Assembly: GCA_903911455.1 (NCBI GenBank)
Contig: CAIWDQ010000605.1
Location: 1 to 10,937 of the forward strand
Direction: 5' to 3'
Origin: an uncultured bacterium
GTDB taxonomy: Bacteria > Bacteroidota > Bacteroidia > Bacteroidales > JACABE01
Length of the DNA: 10,937 nucleotides
In this document: positions 1 to 5,614 of the stretch, one piece after another
Layout of the letters: the number at the start of each line of letters is the position of its first letter
Numbering within the stretch: the stretch's first letter is position 1
Position numbers and translations under genes: made by a program
Notes under the pieces: generated by a model
What the model was told of the DNA's origin: nothing
Seen by the model: the letters and a program-made list of their open reading frames with translations, nothing else
The model's database searches: none

Positions 1-133
1 AACTCTAATAACCAAGAAAATTATCGTTAAAATAAATTGGATGGATATACATTTATCAATTTTGAGATTCTTTATTAACATTATTTAGTTTAAAAAAAAA
101 GTAGTTAATAACGTTTATCATTAATAAATGATT

Positions 134-141
134 TATCTTTG
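134..141 (+). promoter_or_regulatory. Bacteroidota-type -7 box before the divIC-like gene
   Basis: TATCTTTG matches the Bacteroidota -7 consensus TAnnTTTG and lies 22 bases before the ATG at 164. Transcription would start near 147. That is downstream of the earlier in-frame ATG at 128, which supports 164 as the real start. I see no clear -33 TTG at the usual spacing. Confidence 0.55.
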
Positions 142-163
142 TAAAATTAAAAAAGGAGTGCTT

Positions 164-463
164 ATGTTTAAAAAAATAATAAAGTTCTTTAAGAACAAAT
201 TCGTCATTACATCATTAATTTTTGTTGTGTGGATGACCGCAATTGATCGCAACAGCTTTATTGTGCAATATAAACTAAGCCATGAACTTAAAGACCTTCG
301 CCAAAAGAAATCTTACTACATAAATGAGATTGAAAAGGACAAAAATGCGCTTCACGACATCAGCACGAACGTGAAAACGCTTGAAAAATTTGGTCGCGAA
401 CATTACCTAATGAAAAGAGACAACGAAGATATCTTCCTTATTATTAAAGAGAAGAAGGATTAA
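164..463 (+). CDS. FtsB/DivIC-like septum formation initiator protein
   Basis: A 99-residue bitopic membrane protein of the FtsB/DivIC family, which links early and late divisome proteins (with FtsL and FtsQ/DivIB in model bacteria). A short basic N-terminus (MFKKIIKFFKNK) is followed by one membrane segment at about residues 13-28. A charged, probably coiled-coil stretch follows at about 34-72. The C-terminal motif FGREHYLMKRDNEDIFLI corresponds to the conserved end of the family in Bacteroidota. An in-frame ATG at 128 would add 12 residues. I prefer 164 because GGAG at 155-158 precedes it and the -7 box at 134-141 would place the transcript start after 128. The gene converges with the lipid kinase gene; only 42 bases separate their stops and I see no clear hairpin there. 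The family call is good; FtsB versus DivIC naming is arbitrary. Confidence 0.85.
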   Translation: MFKKIIKFFKNKFVITSLIFVVWMTAIDRNSFIVQYKLSHELKDLRQKKSYYINEIEKDKNALHDISTNVKTLEKFGREHYLMKRDNEDIFLIIKEKKD

Positions 464-505
464 ATCATTTTTCTGAGTAATCCCCTCTCCTACCGTAATA
501 TTCTC

Positions 506-1429
506 CTATCCTGACACAATTTTTAGAGAAACAGGAATAATATTAAAAGTAAAAGGACCGATTCCAAGAGATTCGCCATCAGCCTCCAAATATACTGAAT
601 CATCAGCAGTTACAACAATTTTGGTTGCCTGAAGTGCTTCAACTTTTGGATGCAGTAATAAAGTGCCATCATATAATTTTTTCATACTTTTAAACAAATC
701 TAACTTACCTATTTTTTTAATTATGGTAAGATCAAGTAAGCCGTCATCGGCAACAGCATTAGGCAATTGCATCATTCCACCACCATTATACTTACAAATA
801 CCAACATTCATGCTAAATAAATTTGCATTGATGATTTTATCATCGGCTTCAATAATTACAGGCACATCTTTATAACTAAAAAGGGCTGAAAAAATATTTA
901 AGAAATAAGAGAACTTCCCACCTTTACCTTTTTCTTTCTGAGCATTAGTTTTACGATTAACCAAAGCATCATAACCTATGCCCGTGACGTTTGCGAAATA
1001 CTTTAACTTAAGTTCGCCATCGTTATAATAACTTACCGAACCAATATCCTGAACAAAAATCTTCTCGTTTTTAATAACATTTATAGCACCATTATAATCA
1101 AAAGGAATATTAAACATCCTACACCAATCATTACCGGTACCTACTGGCAATAAGGCAAGTGTGAACTCAATTGTAGGCACTTTAGTTTGCATAAAAAAAC
1201 CATTTACAACCTCATTTAAGGTACCGTCGCCACCAAAAGCAATAAATTTACGATAACCTTCTTCAATAAACTGCATGGTAAGCTCCACCGCATGATTTTT
1301 ACGTTCGGTGAACACGGATTTAAACTTAATTTGTTCCATTTTCAGAACATTTTCTATAATTATCCAATCTTTTCCGGCCTTTTTACTACCTGCGTGAGGG
1401 TTTATAATAACTATCCAATCGTTTATCAT
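506..1429 (-). CDS. Diacylglycerol kinase-family (YegS/DgkB-like) lipid kinase
   Basis: A 307-residue protein with the DAGK catalytic fold. Signature elements are all visible: the N-terminal strand and loop NPHAGSKKAGK (residues 10-20), the nucleotide-binding GGDGTLNEV (66-74), LPVGTGND (94-101), the C-terminal sandwich-domain segment GGGMMQLPNAVADDGLLDL (216-234) and EADGE (282-286), which carries conserved acidic residues. Length is typical for the soluble YegS/BmrU/DgkB group (about 300 residues). These enzymes phosphorylate diacylglycerol or related lipids with ATP, recycling lipids at the inner face of the membrane. The exact lipid cannot be told from sequence; sphingolipid-related substrates are possible in Bacteroidota, but that is inference. 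There is no signal peptide. It is divergent from ribBA; a weak, one-mismatch -7-like element lies on the minus strand at 1445-1452. Confidence 0.9.
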   Translation of the reverse strand: MINDWIVIINPHAGSKKAGKDWIIIENVLKMEQIKFKSVFTERKNHAVELTMQFIEEGYRKFIAFGGDGTLNEVVNGFFMQTKVPTIEFTLALLPVGTGNDWCRMFNIPFDYNGAINVIKNEKIFVQDIGSVSYYNDGELKLKYFANVTGIGYDALVNRKTNAQKEKGKGGKFSYFLNIFSALFSYKDVPVIIEADDKIINANLFSMNVGICKYNGGGMMQLPNAVADDGLLDLTIIKKIGKLDLFKSMKKLYDGTLLLHPKVEALQATKIVVTADDSVYLEADGESLGIGPFTFNIIPVSLKIVSG

Positions 1430-1529
1430 AGTGCATGTTTTGATTAAAAGTAAAGAAATTTAAAACATATATAACAAACAAAACTAATTTTATATTTAAA
1501 ACATGAGCAATTATTATGATAAAAACTTA

Positions 1530-1537
1530 TAACTTTG
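1530..1537 (+). promoter_or_regulatory. Bacteroidota-type -7 box before ribBA
   Basis: TAACTTTG is a perfect TAnnTTTG, 21 bases before the ATG at 1559. The expected transcript start near 1544 leaves a leader of about 15 bases. This is far too short for an FMN riboswitch, so ribBA does not appear to be controlled by one here. The TTG at 1535 that would lengthen the reading frame lies inside this box and cannot be the start. Confidence 0.65.
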
Positions 1538-1558
1538 CACCAACTTTTAAAATGCATA

Positions 1559-2767
1559 ATGGAATTTAATTTAAATACAATAGAAGAAGCTTTAGTAGAC
1601 TACAAAGCAGGTAAGGTTCTGATAGTTGTGGATGATGAAGACAGAGAAAATGAAGGTGATTTTATCACAGCTGCTGAAACCATAACACCAGAAATTGTTA
1701 ACTTCATGGCAACACATGGCAGAGGGTTAATATGTACTCCGCTTACCGAAGAACGCTGTGATGAGCTCAACTTGCACATGATGGTTACCAATAATACTTC
1801 TGCACACGAAACACAATTCACTGTTTCTGTTGACCTTTTAGGTTATGGTTGCACAACTGGGATTTCGGCGATGGATAGATTTAAAACTATCAAAGCTTTA
1901 GCTAATAAAGATACCAAACCAGAAGAGTTAGGCCGCCCCGGACATATTTTTCCTTTAAGAAGTAAGAAAGGTGGCGTATTACATAGAGCCGGGCACACCG
2001 AAGCAACCGTTGATTTGGCCCGCATGGCTGGTTTGTACCCTGCAGGAGCTCTTGTTGAGATCATGAATGAGGATGGCACCATGGCTCGTCTTCCTGAACT
2101 TGTGAAAATTGCCGAAAAATTCAAACTAAAGATCATTACAATTAAAGATTTGATTGCTTATAGGATTAAAAATGAGAGTTTGATTAAAAAAGAACAAACT
2201 GTAAATCTTCCTACAGAGTTTGGCAACTTCAAATTAGTTGCTTATACCACTATTGCAGACAATGTTACGCATATCGCATTAGTTAAAGGCACTTGGGATA
2301 AAGATGAAAAGATTATGGTAAGGGTTCATTCATCATGCGTTACAGGTGATATCTTTGGCTCATACAAGTGTGACTGCGGCCCACAACTTCATCGCTCTAT
2401 GGAGATGATTGAGAAAGAAGGCAAAGGTATTATTGTATATATGAATCAGGAAGGTAGAGGCATCGGATTGCTTAATAAGTTAAAAGCATATCATTTGCAG
2501 GAACAAGGAAAAGATACTGTTGAAGCAAATGAAGAACTTGGCTTTAAGCCTGATCAGCGCGACTACGGAATAGGTGCTCAGATATTAAGAGATCTTGGTG
2601 CACACAAGATAAGACTTATCACTAATAACCCTGTAAAGAAAGCAGGCTTAACCGGATATGGTTTAGAGATTGTAGAAACAATTCCTCTAATTATAGAACC
2701 TAATGAATTTAATTTAAGATATCTTAGAACCAAACAAGAAAAGATGGGGCATATGCTTCATATATAG
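1559..2767 (+). CDS. ribBA: Bifunctional 3,4-dihydroxy-2-butanone-4-phosphate synthase / GTP cyclohydrolase II
   Basis: A 402-residue fusion enzyme feeding both branches of riboflavin synthesis. The N-terminal half (about 1-200) is RibB, turning ribulose 5-phosphate into 3,4-dihydroxy-2-butanone 4-phosphate. Its acidic loop DDEDRENEGD is at 25-34, GRPGHIFPLR at 125-134 and HRAGHTE at 142-148. The C-terminal half (about 212-402) is RibA, opening GTP to the diaminopyrimidine precursor. Its zinc cysteines are C260 (RVHSSC), C271 and C273 (KCDCG). EGRGIGLLNK is at 298-307 and the GTP-binding RDYGIGAQILRDLG follows at 334-347. Both halves look complete, with their catalytic motifs intact, and the length is usual for RibBA. 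The ATG at 1559 (MEFNLN) is preferred because the upstream TTG lies inside the -7 box. The gene is monocistronic, ending at a terminator 36 bases on. Its product supports flavin supply, including the FMN used by HydB. Confidence 0.96.
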   Translation: MEFNLNTIEEALVDYKAGKVLIVVDDEDRENEGDFITAAETITPEIVNFMATHGRGLICTPLTEERCDELNLHMMVTNNTSAHETQFTVSVDLLGYGCTTGISAMDRFKTIKALANKDTKPEELGRPGHIFPLRSKKGGVLHRAGHTEATVDLARMAGLYPAGALVEIMNEDGTMARLPELVKIAEKFKLKIITIKDLIAYRIKNESLIKKEQTVNLPTEFGNFKLVAYTTIADNVTHIALVKGTWDKDEKIMVRVHSSCVTGDIFGSYKCDCGPQLHRSMEMIEKEGKGIIVYMNQEGRGIGLLNKLKAYHLQEQGKDTVEANEELGFKPDQRDYGIGAQILRDLGAHKIRLITNNPVKKAGLTGYGLEIVETIPLIIEPNEFNLRYLRTKQEKMGHMLHI

Positions 2768-2802
2768 TTTAGTTTGATATAGCTTAAATATACAATAAAA
2801 AG

Positions 2803-2850
2803 AATCCCTTTTATGATGTGTATCAAACGTCTTAAAAGGGATTTTTTATT
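2803..2850. terminator. Bidirectional intrinsic terminator between ribBA and truA
   Basis: A perfect 11-bp stem (AATCCCTTTTA at 2803-2813 with TAAAAGGGATT at 2833-2843) encloses a 19-base loop. T-rich sequence follows on the plus strand, and A-rich sequence precedes the left arm, giving a T-rich tail on the minus strand. It can therefore end both convergent transcripts. Confidence 0.85.
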
Positions 2851-2875
2851 TTTATGAAGTATAAAATATCATTTC

Positions 2876-3625
2876 TCAATATTCTAAATAAGGATATTCA
2901 ACTTTAGTTAGGAATAAAGCATGAGCAGGAACAGAATAACCGGCATCAGAGCGATTTTTGCCTTCAATAATATTCTTAAAATCATCTAAGGATATTTTTC
3001 CATTACCTAAATCTAGCAATGTACCAACAATAGCACGAACCATATTACGCAAAAACCTGTCAGCTTTAATAGTAAACACCAGTTCGTCTCCCTCTTGTTT
3101 CCAATAAGCTTCCATTATCTTACAGTTATTAGTATATACCTGGGTATTGGATTTAGAAAAACAAGAGAAATCAGTGTAATCATATAAGATTGCAGCTCCA
3201 CAGTTCATAAGCTCAATATCAAGCGGTAAAGAATAGTAATAAGAGAACTCAGTTTGAAAAGGATTTTTACTTCTATATATAATATAATTGTATGTGCGGG
3301 CAATTGCATCAAAACGAGCATGTGCATCATCATTTACTTTAATAAGATCATAAATCACTATATCGTCCTTAATAAATCGATTTAACTTATATATAACCTG
3401 AAATCTATCGTCTACATATAATTCTAAATCTAAATCGAAATGTGCATAATATTCTTTAGCATGTACACCTGTATCTGTTCTGCCGCAACCGGTAAGTTCA
3501 ATTGTTTCGCCAAAAAAGGTACTCAAAGTATCATTTAATATCTGCTGAACAGTAATTGCATTATTTTGCACCTGCCATCCATGATACTTTTTGCCATTAT
3601 AAGCCAGTTTTAAGAAATATCTCAT
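2876..3625 (-). CDS. truA: tRNA pseudouridine(38-40) synthase TruA
   Basis: A 249-residue enzyme isomerising uridines 38, 39 and 40 in the tRNA anticodon arm to pseudouridine. The family hallmark GRTDTGVHA is present, with the catalytic aspartate at D51. Other TruA elements are the N-terminal YNGKKYHGWQVQ (9-20), HARFDAIARTYNY (102-114), DFSCFSKSN (152-160), the RNA-binding segment ADRFLRNMVRAIVGTLLDLG (188-207) and the C-terminal PAHALFL (233-239). Length matches the family (about 245-270 residues) and nothing seems missing. The start is the only plausible ATG before the -7 box at 3645-3652. It is convergent with ribBA and divergent from the hydrogenase operon. Confidence 0.95.
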   Translation of the reverse strand: MRYFLKLAYNGKKYHGWQVQNNAITVQQILNDTLSTFFGETIELTGCGRTDTGVHAKEYYAHFDLDLELYVDDRFQVIYKLNRFIKDDIVIYDLIKVNDDAHARFDAIARTYNYIIYRSKNPFQTEFSYYYSLPLDIELMNCGAAILYDYTDFSCFSKSNTQVYTNNCKIMEAYWKQEGDELVFTIKADRFLRNMVRAIVGTLLDLGNGKISLDDFKNIIEGKNRSDAGYSVPAHALFLTKVEYPYLEY

Positions 3626-3644
3626 TAATTTTTATTATTTTTTA

Positions 3645-3652
3645 CAAAAGTA
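3645..3652 (-). promoter_or_regulatory. Minus-strand -7 box before truA
   Basis: Read on the minus strand this is TACTTTTG, matching TAnnTTTG, 19 bases upstream of the truA ATG. No convincing -33 TTG was found at 19-21 bases. Confidence 0.5.
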
Positions 3653-3796
3653 CAAAAAATAAATAAAATAAGAAGATTTTCATTAAACAAAATATTATTC
3701 GGAATATATTGAATTATTGAGCAATATGAGGCTATATAATTATTAATTTTATTTAAAGTAGAACAGATATGAAAATAAATAAAAAAAATTATCCAT

Positions 3797-3814
3797 TTGT
3801 TAGCATTGTAACAA
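3797..3814. promoter_or_regulatory. Putative Rex operator 1, upstream of the hyd -7 box
   Basis: The sequence reads TTGTTA-GCATTG-TAACAA, a perfect 6+6 palindrome over 18 bases. This is the known binding-site form of the redox repressor Rex (TTGTTAA-N4-TTAACAA in many Firmicutes and relatives), lacking only the innermost A/T pair. It lies 10 bases upstream of the -7 box at 3825, so it covers the -33 region. A bound repressor there would block polymerase. The Rex assignment is inference from the motif and from the NADH-linked enzyme downstream; the palindrome itself is directly visible. Confidence 0.75.
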
Positions 3815-3824
3815 TAAATTTTTA

Positions 3825-3832
3825 TACTTTTG
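3825..3832 (+). promoter_or_regulatory. -7 box of the hydCBA operon promoter
   Basis: TACTTTTG matches TAnnTTTG. A TTG at 3806-3808 is 16 bases upstream and a TTTG at 3796-3799 is 25 bases upstream; neither has the ideal 19-21 spacing. Transcription would begin around 3838, leaving a leader of about 70 bases before hydC. The box sits between the two putative Rex operators. Confidence 0.65.
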
Positions 3833-3842
3833 CAACATCGTT

Positions 3843-3860
3843 TTGTTAGAAAAATAACAA
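3843..3860. promoter_or_regulatory. Putative Rex operator 2, at the expected transcript start
   Basis: The sequence reads TTGTTA-GAAAAA-TAACAA, the same palindrome arms and 6-base spacer length as site 1. Including flanking T and A the arms extend to 7 bp (3842-3861). It begins 10 bases after the -7 box and so covers the first transcribed bases. The centres of the two sites are 46 bp apart. As RNA it could form only a weak A/U-rich hairpin with no T tract, so an operator is more likely than a terminator. Confidence 0.75.
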
Positions 3861-3896
3861 ATCATAAAAAAACAAATTATCGTTACATAAAATAAT

Positions 3897-3901
3897 GGAG
3901 G
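3897..3901 (+). promoter_or_regulatory. Ribosome binding site that fixes the hydC start
   Basis: GGAGG lies 5 bases before the ATG at 3907. It overlaps the earlier in-frame ATG at 3895, which therefore is unlikely to be the start. Such a strong Shine-Dalgarno is uncommon in this window. Confidence 0.6.
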
Positions 3902-3906
3902 GAAAA

Positions 3907-4377
3907 ATGTCCAACATCAAAACTTTAGTACAACAATTAGTTGAAAAACACGGGAAGACCAGAAACAGTCTAATGCCGGTTTTACAAGGAATAGTTAAAG
4001 AAGAAAGATATCTTTCTGAAGAAGCTATGTTAACAGTTGCAGAAGAATTAGATCTATCTGCAGCTGATGTTTATGGGTCTGCATCTTTCTATACATTTCT
4101 CGACACGACACCTCGTGGAAAGAATATTGTAAGAATATGTAAGACTATCTCTTGCCACATGCAAGGTAAAGATGAACTTATCCATGCAGTAGAAAACACC
4201 TTAAATATAAAGGTAGGAGAAACTACTCATGACAAGAAATTCACTTTACTTACTGCAAATTGTCTTGGTTGGTGCCACAAAGGTCCAGTTATGCTCGTAA
4301 ACGATGATGTTTATCCAGCAATAACAGTGCAAAAAGCAGTTGAGATCATTGAAACATTAGCAAAACACACAAAGTAA
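3907..4377 (+). CDS. hydC: NADH-linked [FeFe]-hydrogenase gamma subunit, NuoE-like
   Basis: A 156-residue thioredoxin-fold [2Fe-2S] protein of the NuoE/HydC family, passing electrons within the NADH-oxidising module. Four cluster cysteines are in the typical arrangement: C78 and C83 (CKTISC, CX4C) and C119 and C123 (CLGWC, CX3C). The N-terminal helical region includes a family-typical stretch, SAADVYGSASFYTFL (about 51-65). Length is normal for the family. It is the first gene of the operon, 37 bases before hydB. Its order with a NuoF-like and an [FeFe]-hydrogenase gene marks it as hydrogenase HydC rather than complex I NuoE. The start at 3907 rests on the GGAGG 5 bases upstream; starting at 3895 would add four residues. 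Confidence 0.93.
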   Translation: MSNIKTLVQQLVEKHGKTRNSLMPVLQGIVKEERYLSEEAMLTVAEELDLSAADVYGSASFYTFLDTTPRGKNIVRICKTISCHMQGKDELIHAVENTLNIKVGETTHDKKFTLLTANCLGWCHKGPVMLVNDDVYPAITVQKAVEIIETLAKHTK

Positions 4378-4414
4378 AAAATTAATTAAAAAGAATTACT
4401 TAAAACATCTTACA

Positions 4415-5584
4415 ATGGAAACTAAGATTTTAAAGAAAGTAGATTTAATATTTCAGGAAAGTAACGTTAATGAGGTAATTGATATAGTTACCAAAACTGT
4501 TACAAGAAGTTCTGATGATATTATTCTGGACATTATTGATTCAGGATTAAAAGGGAGAGGTGGTGCAGGTTTTCCTACAGGTTTAAAATGGAAATTCACC
4601 AAGAATGAAGATAGTGCAGTTAAATATGTTATCTGTAATGCTGATGAGGGCGAACCTGGAACATTTAAAGATAGAGAAATATTAGATACAGTAGCTCCTA
4701 AAGTATTTGGGGGTATGACTATCTGTGGTTATTCTATAGGTGCTAAAGAAGGTTATATTTATTTAAGAGGTGAATACAATTTTTTACTTCCTAAATTAAA
4801 TAAACAACTTGAAGAGTACAATAAATTATTAAAAGATAATAAAATTGATTTCACAATAGCTATTAAATCAGGTAGTGGAGCTTACATCTGCGGTGAAGAA
4901 AGTGCTTTATTTGAATCAATGGAAGGGAAAAGAGGAGAACCTAGAAACAAACCTCCTTATCCAACAGTAGCTGGTTACAACAGCAAACCAACAGTTATCA
5001 ATAATGTAGAAACATTAGTTCAGATAACTATGATTTGCAAAATGGGACCAGATAAGTTTAAAGAATTAGGAACTAAAGATTCAAGAGGTTCTAAAGTATT
5101 TTCTGTTTCAGGTGATACCCCACAAGCTGGTATTCATGAATTAGAATTAGGTATGCCTTTAGCTGATTTCGTTGAAGATTTTGGTGATGGTGATACTAAA
5201 GCTGTTCAGGTTGGAGGTGCTTCAGGTCATTGTGTTCCTCGTAAACAATTTAAAGATACTATTATTGGCTTTGAAGGTATTCCTACAGGAGGTTCAATGA
5301 TGATTTTCAATAGTTCTCGTTCGATGTATAATGTATTACATGATTATTTAGAATTCTTTACAGAAGAATCTTGTGGACAATGCACACCTTGTCGCGTAGG
5401 TTGTCAACAACTTCTTAAAGGTATTGAATCAGTTAAAAAAGGTGAAAGAAAACCCGCGTATCTTGATGAATTAAAGAAATTAGCAAACACAATGAAGATT
5501 TCTGCTAAGTGTGGTTTAGGTCAATCAGTGGCTAATCCTTTCAATTCAATTGTTGATAACTTTAAAGAAGAAATCATCTATTAA
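4415..5584 (+). CDS. hydB: NADH-linked [FeFe]-hydrogenase beta subunit, compact NuoF-like
   Basis: A 389-residue flavoprotein subunit binding NAD(H), FMN and one [4Fe-4S] cluster. The glycine-rich motif GRGGAGFPTGLKWKF (48-62), CNADEGEPGTFKDREI (74-89), and GAYICGEESALFESMEGKRG (155-174) belong to the NADH/FMN site. TVINNVETL is at 193-201. The [4Fe-4S] ligands are C320, C323, C326 (ESCGQCTPC) and C366 (KCGLG). The protein is essentially the NuoF core: it has no N-terminal thioredoxin-like [2Fe-2S] domain and ends 23 residues after C366. The C-terminal 2[4Fe-4S] ferredoxin domain of HydB from classical bifurcating enzymes such as Thermotoga maritima (over 600 residues) is absent. No frameshift or broken end is visible, so this looks like true architecture. 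It lies 30 bases before hydA. This subunit would exchange hydride with NAD(H). Confidence 0.94.
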   Translation: METKILKKVDLIFQESNVNEVIDIVTKTVTRSSDDIILDIIDSGLKGRGGAGFPTGLKWKFTKNEDSAVKYVICNADEGEPGTFKDREILDTVAPKVFGGMTICGYSIGAKEGYIYLRGEYNFLLPKLNKQLEEYNKLLKDNKIDFTIAIKSGSGAYICGEESALFESMEGKRGEPRNKPPYPTVAGYNSKPTVINNVETLVQITMICKMGPDKFKELGTKDSRGSKVFSVSGDTPQAGIHELELGMPLADFVEDFGDGDTKAVQVGGASGHCVPRKQFKDTIIGFEGIPTGGSMMIFNSSRSMYNVLHDYLEFFTEESCGQCTPCRVGCQQLLKGIESVKKGERKPAYLDELKKLANTMKISAKCGLGQSVANPFNSIVDNFKEEIIY

Positions 5585-5614
5585 TATTTTTGGTAACAAT
5601 TAATAATTAAAGAA

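Noticed and set aside
663..875. Plus-strand frame of 70 codons
   Set aside because: It lies antisense within the lipid kinase gene, whose motifs are intact.
1430..1558. FMN riboswitch before ribBA
   Set aside because: The -7 box leaves about 15 bases of leader, and no conserved stem structure is seen.
1600..2136. Two minus-strand frames
   Set aside because: Both are antisense shadows of ribBA.
3769..3849. A 26-codon plus-strand frame (MKINKKNYPF...) upstream of hydC, a possible leader peptide
   Set aside because: It runs through the -7 box and both palindromes, starts before the expected transcript start and has no ribosome binding site; most likely chance.
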